NCBI GenBank assembly: GCA_963826505.1
Contig: CAWGXG010000001.1
Coordinates: forward strand, 62,001-126,000
Direction: 5' to 3'
Source: CAWGXG01 sp963826505
GTDB lineage: Bacteria; Chloroflexota; Anaerolineae; Aggregatilineales; Aggregatilineaceae
Length of the DNA stretch: 64,000 nucleotides
The notes beneath the pieces were generated by a model. The model saw only the letters and a program-made list of their open reading frames with translations, was not told where the DNA came from and made no database searches. This document shows positions 27,182 to 36,002 of the stretch, one piece after another. Numbering within the stretch: the stretch's first letter is position 1; every line of letters starts with the position of its first letter. The translations under genes and the position numbers were made by a program.

Positions 27182-28195
27182 ATGGCACAAGTTGCGATCG
27201 CCTATAGTCTGCTGGACGAAAATCTGGCCGTAGACAAGGCGCTAGCGTGGCAGGCTGAGCGGGTATTTGGCGAGGCGGGTTTTGCTTCCTGGCTGGACCC
27301 CATTCCCGCTGGCGAGGAGGAGTGGGCTCCCTGGATCGATGCGCGGCTGCGTGAGTCGTTCGCGGCGGTGGTCATCGCGACACCGGCCATTGCGGGGATG
27401 GATCGCGTCACGTATATGTGGGCGTATGCGCTGGGCATGGGCCTGCCCGTGATTCCGCTGGCGACGGCGGGCACCGAATTGCACCCGCGCTTGGCCGCGC
27501 TCGATCCGCTGTGGTGTGACGGCGACCGCGTGCCGTGGGACGCGCTGATCGAGCGATTACACGCGGCTGCCGCCCCGGTGATTGCGTCGGCTTTGCCCGT
27601 CGATCCCGACGCGCCGCACGCCGTGCGCGAAACGGTGCGCGCCCTGGGCGATCCCGATCCGGGCGTGCGCACGGCGGCCGTCGCCGCGCTGGCAGAGTCA
27701 CCGCATCCGGCAGGCAGCACGGCGCTGCTGGCGGCGGTGGGGCATCCTGTCTACGCGGACGTGCGGCGCGCGGCGGTGGACCTGTTGGGACGCAAGGGAT
27801 CGGTGGACGCCGTGCCGTTTCTGGTCGCGGCGCTGGCTGACCCGGATATGAACGTAACCGAAGCCGCGCAAGTTGCGCTGATGCGCTTGGGTCCGGCGGT
27901 AATTCCGGCAGTGTCAGCGGCGTTAGCGGGACCGGATCGCATGCAGCGTCGAGCGGCGATCTTCGTGCTGGCCGCCATCGGGACGAGTGCGGCGGTGCCC
28001 GGTCTGATCGCCGCGCTGAGGTCGCGCGATTGGCTGGTGTCGCGATCGGCGGCCGTGGCGCTGGGTCGTATTGGCGATGTGCGGGCGGTGCCCGAACTGG
28101 CAGCCGCGCTGCACAGCGAGGACGATCACCTGCGCGATCTGGCGGCAGCGGCTTTGCGCGCGATCGGCACGCCGGAGGCGCTGGCGGTGTTGTAG
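27182..28195 (+). CDS. TIR-HEAT protein C with degenerate TIR
   Basis: The 337-residue product keeps the TIR frame (VAIAYSLLDENLAVD, VVIATPAIAG, YMWAYALGMGLPVIPL) but has Met79 where proteins A and B have the catalytic Glu (FEW, YEW). About five to six HEAT repeats follow from residue 150. It is probably not an NADase and may act as a regulator or decoy for A or B. The ATG at 27182 was chosen over the TTG at 27173. No strong ribosome-binding site is visible. A clear terminator follows at 28257, just ahead of the phage-derived genes. Confidence 0.82.
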   Translation: MAQVAIAYSLLDENLAVDKALAWQAERVFGEAGFASWLDPIPAGEEEWAPWIDARLRESFAAVVIATPAIAGMDRVTYMWAYALGMGLPVIPLATAGTELHPRLAALDPLWCDGDRVPWDALIERLHAAAAPVIASALPVDPDAPHAVRETVRALGDPDPGVRTAAVAALAESPHPAGSTALLAAVGHPVYADVRRAAVDLLGRKGSVDAVPFLVAALADPDMNVTEAAQVALMRLGPAVIPAVSAALAGPDRMQRRAAIFVLAAIGTSAAVPGLIAALRSRDWLVSRSAAVALGRIGDVRAVPELAAALHSEDDHLRDLAAAALRAIGTPEALAVL

Positions 28196-28256
28196 CGGAC
28201 AGCAGACAGCGATCACAGGTCACAGTGCAAAGCTGATGGCTAAATCCTCAGAATGT

Positions 28257-28291
28257 AGCGCACAGAATCATGCCTGTGCGCTGATTTTTCC
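28257..28291 (+). terminator. Rho-independent terminator after TIR-HEAT C
   Basis: AGCGCACAG at 28257-28265 pairs perfectly with CTGTGCGCT at 28274-28282, followed by GATTTTT. It isolates the immune-like genes from the phage genes downstream. Confidence 0.85.
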
Positions 28292-28436
28292 CCTCAGTCT
28301 CCGTGTTATCACTCATTGATAGCATTCAACGCTAAAAATCATAGATAAAAATCAACGATAGCAACGGTGACAAACAGAACATTCGTGCTATTCTGGAGTC
28401 ATGCTGGATGGTACAGGCTGAACCGAAGGAGGCACG

Positions 28437-30267
28437 ATGGCACAACAACGCACGCGCGCGCCGGTCCGAACGGCGGTCAAGACACTCGACGACGCAGGCC
28501 GGATCGGCGGCTATCTGGTGGTGTGGGGCGGCGCGGATCGCCGCGACCTGCACGGCGAATACTTCACGCCCGATACCGATCTCGGCCTGGACTGGTACCC
28601 GCGCCGCCCGGTGCTCTACCACCACGGGCTGGACGGCGCACTGGGTCCGGTCATGATCGGGCAGATCGAGGTCATGCAGCCGGACGCGACCGGCGTCTGG
28701 GTGGAGGGGCAGCTCGATCTGCGCAGCCGGTGGGCGCGGGCCGTGCTCGATCTCGTCCAGCGGGACGCGCTCGGCTGGAGCAGCGGTAGTTTGCCGCACC
28801 TGGTCGAAGTCGAGCCGGACGGGCATATCCGGCGCTGGCCGGTGGTGGAAGGCAGCCTGACGCCGTCGCCCGCCGAACCGCGTTACACGGACGCGGTCGC
28901 GATCAAAGCGGCGTTCGAGGCGCTCGGCCTGCCCACCGATCGTATTGCCACACAGGTGTCAGAGGATGATCACAGGAGCGAAAGAGGAACAATGAGCGAC
29001 CAGACGACGATCAAAACGCGCGATGGGGCCATCAAGCGCCTGCCTGCGGCACAGGCCGCACCCCCGCCGGGCGTGCCCGCTATCGAAGTGCGCACCAAGT
29101 ACGCCGAACTGAGCGCGATCGATATGGCCTTCATGCATACGTGGCTCAGTCGCAGCGGCCAGTGGCAGCCGTCCACCGCGTTCATGCGCGAGCTGGCTTT
29201 CAAAGCCTTTCACGCGGTCGAGCGCGGCGATCTGGACGCGGGCGCGGTGCGCGATCTGCCGCTCAAGGCGGACGAGCTGATGCACACCGACAACACGGCC
29301 TATGGCCAGGAATGGGTGCCCGACGTGTGGTCGAGCGAGCTGTGGCGCAAAGCGCGCGCCGAAAACGTGATTCTGCCGCTGTTCCGCGTGGTGGAGATGC
29401 CCTCCAACCCGTTCGAGCTGCCGATCTCCGGCGCGGACCCGACCGTCTATTACGTGCCGGAAACGCAGGATGAAGACGATCTGCGCTGGGTGCGGGCAAC
29501 CCGCTCCCCGATATCCCAGATCGGCAGCGGCAAAGTCACGCTGTCGGCCAAGAAACTGGCGCTGCGCGTGGGCTTTTCGGCGGAGCTGGTCGAGGACGCG
29601 GCCATCCCGCTGATCCCGCTTTACCGCGAGCAGGCGCTGCGCGTCATGGCGGACGCGATCGATCACGTGCTGCTCAATGGCGACACGGAAACCGGCGCGA
29701 CCGGCAATATCAACAGCGACGACGGCGCGCTGTCGGGCACGACGAAATCGCTGGTGTTCGACGGGCTGCGCAAGCTGCCGCTGGTGACCAATACCGATAA
29801 CGCGCTGGACGGCAACGGCGCGCCCTCGGTGGCGCTGCTGCGCTCGCTGCGCTTCTTGATGCCGCCGCGTTACGCGCTGCGTCCGAAAGACTGCGCGTAT
29901 ATCGTGGACGGCAGCACCTACGCCAAGCTGCTAAGCGATACGTCTCTGGCGACGGTGGACAAGTTCGGGCCGTACGCGACCGTGATCACGGGCGAGATCG
30001 CCAAGGTGGACGGCGTGCCGGTGCTGGTCAGCAGCGAGATGCCGCTCACCATGGCGGACGGCAAGGTCAACGCCAGCGGCAACACCAAAGGACAGGTGGT
30101 GTGCGTCGTACCGTCCCGGCTGGGTGGTCGGCTACCGCCGCCGCGTGGCCGCGACCATGAATTATCTGCCGTACTACGACGCGTACCAGATGGTGGCGAC
30201 GGTGCGGCTGGCCTTCGCGCCCTTCGATGCGACCGTGGCCAGCGTGTTGTACAACCTGACCGTCTAG
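28437..30267 (+). CDS. Prohead protease fused to HK97-type major capsid protein; 3' frameshift
   Basis: Residues 1-185 resemble S78 prohead protease: GGYLVVWGG, VLYHHG with a candidate catalytic His, WSSGS with the Ser, and VEGSLTPSPAEPR near the end. From residue 186 the same frame encodes an HK97-fold capsid protein (AYGQEWVPDVWSSELW, FELPISGADP, ELVEDAAIPL, YREQALRVMADAID). An internal ATG at 28992 has a strong ribosome-binding site, so protease-capsid and capsid-alone products may both be made. Near 30105-30112 an extra base shifts the frame; the other frame restores VVGYRRRVAATMNYLPYY and stops at 30267. It is typed CDS because most of it is intact. GGAGGCACG precedes the start. Confidence 0.85.
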
Positions 30268-30274
30268 GCGGGAC

Positions 30275-30330
30275 ATCCCCACTCCTCACCCCCTCTTCAT
30301 GCGCGCGTGGAGAGGGGGAACGCTCGCGTG
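30275..30330. repeat. Degenerate G/C-rich palindrome, copy 5
   Basis: CACCCCCTCT and AGAGGGGG face each other right after the capsid gene, at the junction with a reverse-strand FHA gene. It is a weaker match to the intergenic repeat family. Confidence 0.4.
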
Positions 30331-30398
30331 AGAGGTTCTCGGCACAAATTATCGAGTCGAGCGCATGGGAATTCGGAACGCGTGGCTATGGATGTATC

Positions 30399-30938
30399 TC
30401 AGTCAGGCGCGCTGAAGGTGACCAGAATGTGCAGCGTACCCAGGATCAGCCGGTCGCCGTGGCAGACGATGTAGCGGCGATGGGGCAGCAGCGGTTCATC
30501 GTTGAGCAGCGTGCCGTTAGTACTGCCAAGATCGGTCACGATCAGGCGATCGTCTTCACGGGACAGGCGGCAGTGTTCGCGCGAGATGCCGTGCTGGTGA
30601 GCCTGGAAATCCGCCAGATTGACACAATTAGATGCCGGATTGGTGAAGCGCCCCAAGGTGATCGGCTCCGTGAGTTGGAGTGGGATCACGGCGCCTGAAG
30701 GCAGCAATTGCAGAACGACCAACGAATCCGGCGAGATGATCGCGCGACGGGTCCCGCTGGCTTGCATCGCCGACGGGCGGCGCGGGAGGGGGCGCGTAAG
30801 ATTTTCCTCAATAGTAGGGGGCGGGACGTGATACCCACAGTGCTCACAGCGTTCGGAATCAGGCGCGATAAATCTCCCACAATTTGGACAAGGAATGGGT
30901 TTCTGTGAGACCTGAAGCGTATCCGAATAGTCCGTCAT
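30399..30938 (-). CDS. Zinc-ribbon FHA domain protein, short form
   Basis: The 179-residue product has an N-terminal zinc ribbon with CPNCG and CEHCG (residues 17-35), a short linker and a C-terminal FHA domain (about 75-179). LGRFTN, ISREHCRL and LGSTNGTLLND are core FHA signatures, the last including the Ser-Thr-Asn that contacts phosphothreonine. It is a shorter relative of the protein at 4492-5358. It lies on the opposite strand between the capsid gene and the head-tail connector gene, where phages normally have no such gene, so it looks like a host gene inserted into the island. No strong ribosome-binding site is visible. Confidence 0.87.
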   Translation of the reverse strand: MTDYSDTLQVSQKPIPCPNCGRFIAPDSERCEHCGYHVPPPTIEENLTRPLPRRPSAMQASGTRRAIISPDSLVVLQLLPSGAVIPLQLTEPITLGRFTNPASNCVNLADFQAHQHGISREHCRLSREDDRLIVTDLGSTNGTLLNDEPLLPHRRYIVCHGDRLILGTLHILVTFSAPD

Positions 30939-31158
30939 TGAATCGGTTTTCTGTGCGGCAGGCGACCCTGACAGCCCGCGTAAGTGTGCTACCCCATGGT
31001 TATATTACTTCTTTTCTTCCTAAAAGTCATAAAAATCCGATTAAGAAAGGATCGCGTGATTAGTAAATTTCGGATTGTCCGTTAAGTCGGTGAGCGGCAA
31101 GGCTCTGTTCGCACACCACGACTACCGGTTTTACCGGAGAAAGCGAGATTGGTCCAGT

Positions 31159-31998
31159 ATGAACATTTACGCCACATTGCCGGACTTGCGCCGCGCATTG
31201 GGATTGAGCGCGGCCCAGACCGGCGACGACGACCGGTTGTTGGTGCTGTTGGGCGCGGCGTCACGGCTGATCGAAGGATTTGCCGGGCGGACGTTTTACC
31301 CGGTGCGCGCGGTGCGCCGCTACAGCATCGTCGATCCAGCGCTGCTGCTGATGGATGGCGACTTGCTGGCGCTGCACAGCCTGACCAACGGCGACGGCGC
31401 GGCGATCCCCCTGGATGCCGTGCATTTGGTGCCGTCCGGGCAGGCGGTGGCGTGCGGGCTGCTGCTGGACCGGACGCGGGCCGTCTTCACGCACAGCGGG
31501 GATCCGATCGACGCTATCACGGTCGATGGGACGTGGGGCTGTCACCCGGGTTGGACCCAGGCGTGGAGCGATTCCGGCGACAGCGTGCAGGACGATCCAC
31601 TGAGCGACTCTGTAACGACGCTGCATGTCAGCGACGCCGACGCGCCCGAACTCTCAGGTTACGGGCAGCGCTTCGCGGTGGGGCAGTTGCTGCGCATCGA
31701 GGACGAAATGTTGGCGGTGTTGGCCGTCGATGCCACGTCCAACGTCCTGACGGTGACGCGCGGTGTGAACGGTTCGACCGCGGTCCAGCACGCGCAGGAC
31801 ACCGCGATCGCCGTATACGCCCCGCCCGAAGACGTGCGGCAGGTGTGTTTGCGCGTGGCGGCGTGGCTCTATCGCCAGCCGGACGCGGGCTTTGTCCAGG
31901 CGGCGGGCGGATTGCGCGGTCAGATCGCGGTGCCGCCCGCGCTGCCCGACGACGTGGCCCAGGTGCTCGCGCCGTATGTGCGCGTGCGCGTGGCGTGA
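31159..31998 (+). CDS. Phage head-tail connector-like protein
   Basis: The first 100 residues match small helical connector proteins of siphophages: MNIYATLPDLRRALGL, DDRLLVLLGAASRLIEGFAGRTFYP. The C-terminal part has VRQVCLRVAAWLYRQPDAGF. A middle beta-rich insert (about 130-235) includes RIEDEMLAVLAV and VLTVTRGVNGST, which are common in phage structural proteins. Its position after the capsid gene agrees with a neck role. GGAGAAAG lies some distance upstream, so the start is less certain than most. The next gene starts ten bases after its stop. Confidence 0.75.
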   Translation: MNIYATLPDLRRALGLSAAQTGDDDRLLVLLGAASRLIEGFAGRTFYPVRAVRRYSIVDPALLLMDGDLLALHSLTNGDGAAIPLDAVHLVPSGQAVACGLLLDRTRAVFTHSGDPIDAITVDGTWGCHPGWTQAWSDSGDSVQDDPLSDSVTTLHVSDADAPELSGYGQRFAVGQLLRIEDEMLAVLAVDATSNVLTVTRGVNGSTAVQHAQDTAIAVYAPPEDVRQVCLRVAAWLYRQPDAGFVQAAGGLRGQIAVPPALPDDVAQVLAPYVRVRVA

Positions 31999-32007
31999 GG
32001 GGCGGCG

Positions 32008-32445
32008 ATGGGAGTCTTCGCGACGGCTTTAGATAACCTGGCGGCGGTCAGCGTGGAGGGCGTCACGTCCTACGCGCTCGCTGCTACGCCCGACGCACTG
32101 GCGCGGGTGCAGCTTCCCGCGCTGGTGATCGTGCCGGAACTGTCCGGTGACGCGCCCGGCCTGGAACCGCACACCTTCAACGCAGGCGACGGCGAGCTGA
32201 GCGTCCAGGTGGCGCATGTACTGCTGCTGGCTCCCGTTGCGGGCGGGATGGGTGCGCGCGGCGCGTTCCCGGCGCTGGCGGATGCCATCGACGCCTATGC
32301 CGAGGCGCTGGCTGCCGATCCGACACTGGACGGCGCGCTGCCGGTGCCGCTGCGCTTCGGCGTGCGGGCCGGAGTGGTGCGCTATGGCGGGATCGACTAT
32401 CACGGCGCGGTCTTCACGCACCATTGGACGCTGTTTGTGACGTGA
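32008..32445 (+). CDS. Phage tail-completion/terminator-like protein
   Basis: The 145-residue product has one alpha/beta domain with LALVIVPE-like and VAHVLLLAP strands and a C-terminal HWTLFVT strand, in the style of tail-terminator proteins that cap siphophage tail tubes. The assignment rests mainly on size and on position right after the connector gene. AGGGGCGGCG precedes the ATG. In a complete phage the tail tube and tape measure genes should follow; here they are replaced by a repeat and two reverse-strand hydrolase genes. Confidence 0.6.
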   Translation: MGVFATALDNLAAVSVEGVTSYALAATPDALARVQLPALVIVPELSGDAPGLEPHTFNAGDGELSVQVAHVLLLAPVAGGMGARGAFPALADAIDAYAEALAADPTLDGALPVPLRFGVRAGVVRYGGIDYHGAVFTHHWTLFVT

Positions 32446-32463
32446 CGCAGAAACCATTCGAAA

Positions 32464-32578
32464 AGCCCCTATCCCCCGCGCGACCTGCGGTCGCGGTACC
32501 CTTCTCCCACGTAGTGGAGGAAGGAAGACGCCTTTGAAGCTTCTCTCCGCGCCGCGGGGAGGGATTTGGGGAGGGGCT
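32464..32578. repeat. G/C-rich palindromic intergenic repeat, copy 6
   Basis: Arms AGCCCCTATCCCC and GGGGAGGGGCT face each other across about 90 bases, with an inner GCGACCTGCGGTCGC hairpin. It separates the tail-completion gene from the convergent hydrolase gene. Confidence 0.6.
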
Positions 32579-32601
32579 GTGTCAGCATTTCAGATGATTT
32601 C

Positions 32602-33321
32602 TCAGCTCTGCGCGTCCAGCCAGTTGACGATCAGCGGCGCGAGATCGTCTTCGACCGCGAACAAGGCGGTGCCGTGCGCGCTGCCGCCGTAGAGTCGGAT
32701 CAGCGTGTCGCCCGTGGCGAGCAGGCCAAGCTGCTTGACGGAGTCGTCGCTGTAGGCGTCACCGTGCGCGGCGACCAGGAACACGGGCCGGGTGCCGATC
32801 GTTTGCACGGCGTCCGAAGTCGTCACGTCGCGGTAGTCCAGGCCGGGCGAGAGCGCGACGGCCGTCACCACGCCCGGATCGTTGGCCATGCCACGCAGCG
32901 CGAGATTGCTGCCGATGCTGGCCCCGACCAGGCTGACGCGGTCCATATCAACGCCCGGTTGGGTGCGCAGCCAGTCAATCCAAAGCTGGACATCCTGCTC
33001 GGCTTTGGGCCAATCCACGGGGCCGCCGGTTTCGCCGTGACCGCGCATATCCACGGCCAGTACGGCGTACCCGGCGTCCAACAGAGTGGGCGTTAGCGGT
33101 CCCCAGGACTCTTTGTTGCTGCCCAACATGTGCAGCAGCAGCACGGCGGGCGCGCTGCCGGACTCTGGTGCGGACGCGAACGTGCCGACCAGGGTCAGCC
33201 CGTCCGGAGCGTTCAATGTGACGCGCTGCGGTTGCGGCGTACCCTGGGCATAGGCGGGCAGCGCCGCTCCGACGAGCGCCATGATCAGCAGGAACGCCGG
33301 GAGAGATCGTTTGAGCATCAT
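32602..33321 (-). CDS. Secreted alpha/beta hydrolase, copy 1
   Basis: A Sec signal peptide ending at YAQ leads to an alpha/beta hydrolase of about 215 residues. LLLHMLGS is the oxyanion-loop segment, VDMRGHGET a typical post-strand motif, VGASIGS the nucleophile elbow with Ser, and GSAHGTALF carries the catalytic His. It is probably an exported esterase or peptidase-like hydrolase with unknown substrate. GAAAGGATCACC precedes tandem ATGs at 33321 and 33318. It is a paralogue of the next minus-strand gene, and both sit inside the phage-derived island. Confidence 0.82.
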   Translation of the reverse strand: MMLKRSLPAFLLIMALVGAALPAYAQGTPQPQRVTLNAPDGLTLVGTFASAPESGSAPAVLLLHMLGSNKESWGPLTPTLLDAGYAVLAVDMRGHGETGGPVDWPKAEQDVQLWIDWLRTQPGVDMDRVSLVGASIGSNLALRGMANDPGVVTAVALSPGLDYRDVTTSDAVQTIGTRPVFLVAAHGDAYSDDSVKQLGLLATGDTLIRLYGGSAHGTALFAVEDDLAPLIVNWLDAQS

Positions 33322-33389
33322 GGTGATCCTTTCGCTGTGCGATCGGCAGGATGTGCTGCCGAGTGCTGCCGATGCTGAGATCATAGCGC

Positions 33390-34115
33390 CTAACGGTTAT
33401 AGAGGTCCAACCAATGCACGATCGAAGGCGCGAGGTCCCTGGCGAACATGAACAGGAACGTGCAGCAGGCGTCGTTGTCCAACAGGCGGACCATCACATC
33501 GCCCTGCGCAGCACCCAACAGCGTGCGGGCCGCGTCGGCTTCGTCCTGCGCACCCTGTCCGGCGATGAGATAGAGCGGGCGGGCTCCGATGGCTTGCACG
33601 GCGGGCAGTGTCTCGACGCCTTGCACATCCAGCCCGACCGACAACCCGACGAGCGTCACCAATCGGGGATCGGTCGCCATCACGCGCAGCCCAACGTCCG
33701 CGCCAATGCTCGATCCCACGATGCTGACATGGTCGGCATCGACGCCGGGCTGGTCGCGCAGCCACGCGAGCCACTGCTGCGTATCCTGTTCGGCCAGTAC
33801 CCAGTCGGTCCGGCCCCGGGTTTCGCCGTGGCCGCGCAGATCGACGGTGAGCACGGCGTATCCGGCCTCGGTCAGATCGGGGATGAAGTCGATCCAGGCT
33901 TCTTTGCGGCTGCCCGAATGGTGCATCAACAGGACGGCGGGCGCGCCGCTTTCCCCTGGCTCAGCGGGGGCGTAGTACAGCCCGACCAGGGTCAGGCCGT
34001 CTGAGGCTTCGAGAGTGACGCGCTGGGATTGGGATGTTTGCTGCGCAGCAGCGGACGGAATCAACAGGACGAACAGACTGGCCAGCATGATGAGGTAGAT
34101 TGCGCGACGGAACAT
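33390..34115 (-). CDS. Secreted alpha/beta hydrolase, copy 2, catalytic His replaced
   Basis: The 241-residue paralogue of its downstream neighbour has a signal peptide (ends SAAAQ), LLMHHSGS, VDLRGHGET and the nucleophile elbow VGSSIGADVG. Where copy 1 has GSAHGTALF, this one reads NDACCTFLF, so the usual catalytic His is a Cys. It may be inactive or have a different mechanism. AAGGAGTCCCG gives a good start. The 68-base gap and same direction suggest one transcript with copy 1, starting here. Confidence 0.8.
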   Translation of the reverse strand: MFRRAIYLIMLASLFVLLIPSAAAQQTSQSQRVTLEASDGLTLVGLYYAPAEPGESGAPAVLLMHHSGSRKEAWIDFIPDLTEAGYAVLTVDLRGHGETRGRTDWVLAEQDTQQWLAWLRDQPGVDADHVSIVGSSIGADVGLRVMATDPRLVTLVGLSVGLDVQGVETLPAVQAIGARPLYLIAGQGAQDEADAARTLLGAAQGDVMVRLLDNDACCTFLFMFARDLAPSIVHWLDLYNR

Positions 34116-34222
34116 CGGGACTCCTTCTGAGAGCAGTGAACAGGTCCGTGGGAGTATGAACGTTATACGCCGTGAGCGCGATCGATGATCAGTGTCACGG
34201 CATCCGAGGAGGCGACGATCTG

Positions 34223-35542
34223 ATGCAGTTTGCAGTCGAAGTGCAGTGGAATCCCGGCACGTGGACGGATGAGAGCGCCTATGTGCGGCGTGTGAAGACC
34301 TGGGCGGGTCTGGCTGGCCCCGGGGACTCGGTCGCGGCGATCGGACGCTGTACGGTCGAGCTAGATAACGGCTCGGGGCGCTTCAGCCCGGAAGCGAGTG
34401 CGGCGCTGGCCGGGCTGGTACTGCCGCGCAAGGAGGTGCGGGTGAGCGCGTCGGACGGCGTGACGAACTGGGTGCTGTGGCGCGGCTTCATCGACGCGAT
34501 CGTGCCGGAAGCGGGCGATCTGGCGCGGCGCTGCGTGCTGGAATGCGTGGACGGCGTGGCCCTGCTCGATCATCAGCGCATCAGCGTGGAACACGCTGCC
34601 AGTAAAGCGGTCGATGAGGCTGTCTCTGAAGTAGTTGCTGCTGCCTATACTCCTCCGGCCCTGGCGATTGCTGACAACGGCGACAGTCTGGACCATTACG
34701 GGCACACGTGGCAGCCGGAAACGACGCGCGCGGTCGATGCCCTGCGGGCGATCTGCGAGAGCGTGTACGGTCGCTTCTGGGTGGCGCGCGACGGTACGGC
34801 CACCTTCCAGACGCGCGACCAGCGCCAGGACCCCAGCGCGGCGGCGGTGTGGTACGTCGGCGCGGCGGCTCCGGTCCCGACCTACGCGCAGAAGGTGCTG
34901 AGCTACGAACCGTTCGCCTATTGGAAGCTGAGCCAGGTCAGCGGGACGACCGTGGTGGATTCCAGCGGCAACGGCTTTGATGGCGCGGCCTACGGCGTAA
35001 CCTGGGGCAGCGCGGGAATCGGCGACGGAAACACGGCGGCGCTGTTGGATGGCGTGAACGACTATATCGACGTGTTCAGCGCCGGGTTGGCGGCAGCGTT
35101 TGATGCCGCGACCGGGACAATCAGCCTGTGGGTCAAGATGGCTAATTGGGATACGGCCTATTCGAACATCGTCGAGTTTGGCGCGGACGGCAATAACCGC
35201 GTGGGTCTGTGGCAGGTGCCGGACGGCTTCGCCGGGCAGTATTTGGGCGCGGGCGTGTTCCGTCAGAGCACCTGGGATGGCGAAACAACGGATTGGGTGC
35301 ATCTGGCGTTTACCTGGGACAGCGGCGCGAACCGTTTGCAGTTGTTTGTAGACGGTGTCGCCCAAACGCCTGGGACGGATGCGCTGACGGTGTTGTCGGG
35401 AGTTAACCTCGCGCATCTGGGCGCGTCCGTCATGGTCGGCGGGCCGAGCCATTATCACCCGGGCGGGCTGGCGCACGTAGCGTTGTTTGACTCCGTCTTG
35501 AGCGCGGAAGCGATCGTGGATCTGGCGGGGGTGGAAGCATGA
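34223..35542 (+). CDS. Phage tail protein with C-terminal LamG-like domain
   Basis: Residues 1-225 resemble siphophage tail-tip/hub proteins (FAVEVQWNPGTWTDESAYV, VELDNGSGRFSPEA, RRCVLECVDGVALLD). Residues about 230-439 form a concanavalin/LamG-like carbohydrate-binding domain, with AYWKLSQVSGTTVVDSSGNG, GTISLWVKMANW and WVHLAFTWDSGANRLQLFVDG. The lectin-like half suggests binding of a glycan target. The ATG at 34223 has AGGAGG upstream. Its stop overlaps the start of the next gene (ATGA), as expected inside a phage tail operon. Confidence 0.75.
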   Translation: MQFAVEVQWNPGTWTDESAYVRRVKTWAGLAGPGDSVAAIGRCTVELDNGSGRFSPEASAALAGLVLPRKEVRVSASDGVTNWVLWRGFIDAIVPEAGDLARRCVLECVDGVALLDHQRISVEHAASKAVDEAVSEVVAAAYTPPALAIADNGDSLDHYGHTWQPETTRAVDALRAICESVYGRFWVARDGTATFQTRDQRQDPSAAAVWYVGAAAPVPTYAQKVLSYEPFAYWKLSQVSGTTVVDSSGNGFDGAAYGVTWGSAGIGDGNTAALLDGVNDYIDVFSAGLAAAFDAATGTISLWVKMANWDTAYSNIVEFGADGNNRVGLWQVPDGFAGQYLGAGVFRQSTWDGETTDWVHLAFTWDSGANRLQLFVDGVAQTPGTDALTVLSGVNLAHLGASVMVGGPSHYHPGGLAHVALFDSVLSAEAIVDLAGVEA

Positions 35543-35922
35543 AAAAGCGGCGCTATATCCTGGTGGAATTCACGCCGACGGGCGCGCTGACCTTGGGCAG
35601 CCGGGAACGCGCGTTGATTCGCCGCACTATGGCGGAGTTGAGCGCGGCGTGGGACGGACGGCAGCCTGCCGAAGCATTCCAGGCGCGGCTGAGTCTGGAT
35701 GGCAGCACGGCGATCTACGAGATCACCTATGATGACGCGGTCAAGCCCGCGCTGGCGTTGGGTAAGGTGGCGGCGGCGCTGGGTGTGGACCCGCGTATTC
35801 TGGACGTGGTGGTGCGGTACACGATCTTTGCCGAAAGCGTGAGCGCCGAAGCGAGCGCTGCTGCCGCGCGCCAGTACCTGATCGCGCACGCGAAGGAGTG
35901 GGAAAAACCGATCGGCAACTGA
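35539..35922 (+). CDS. Small protein of the tail operon
   Basis: The 127-residue product begins with KKRRYILVEFTPTGALTLG, has an alternating hydrophobic pattern and an Ala-rich helical C-terminus. I recognise no family. Its ATG overlaps the stop of the tail-hub gene, so it is probably co-translated with it and may be an assembly factor for the tail tip. No membrane segment or signal peptide is present. Confidence 0.6.
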   Translation: MKKRRYILVEFTPTGALTLGSRERALIRRTMAELSAAWDGRQPAEAFQARLSLDGSTAIYEITYDDAVKPALALGKVAAALGVDPRILDVVVRYTIFAESVSAEASAAAARQYLIAHAKEWEKPIGN

Positions 35923-36002
35923 AAGGCGAGAAGCGACGAGCGGACCACAGAGGACGCAGAGAATAGTAGAGGACACAGAGGAAAACTGAAAGCTGAGGAC
36001 TG

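Noticed and set aside
28376..28391. Fourth LexA box near the capsid operon
   Set aside because: GAACATTCGTGC matches only the left half of GAAC-N4-GTTC.
30105..30112. Programmed ribosomal frameshift in the capsid gene
   Set aside because: There is no slippery heptamer or downstream pseudoknot, and the same kind of one-base excess occurs in five unrelated genes.
30268..30698. In-frame extension of the capsid gene past 30267
   Set aside because: After about 30110 this frame loses capsid similarity and runs antisense through the FHA gene. The alternate frame restores the capsid C-terminus and stops at 30267.
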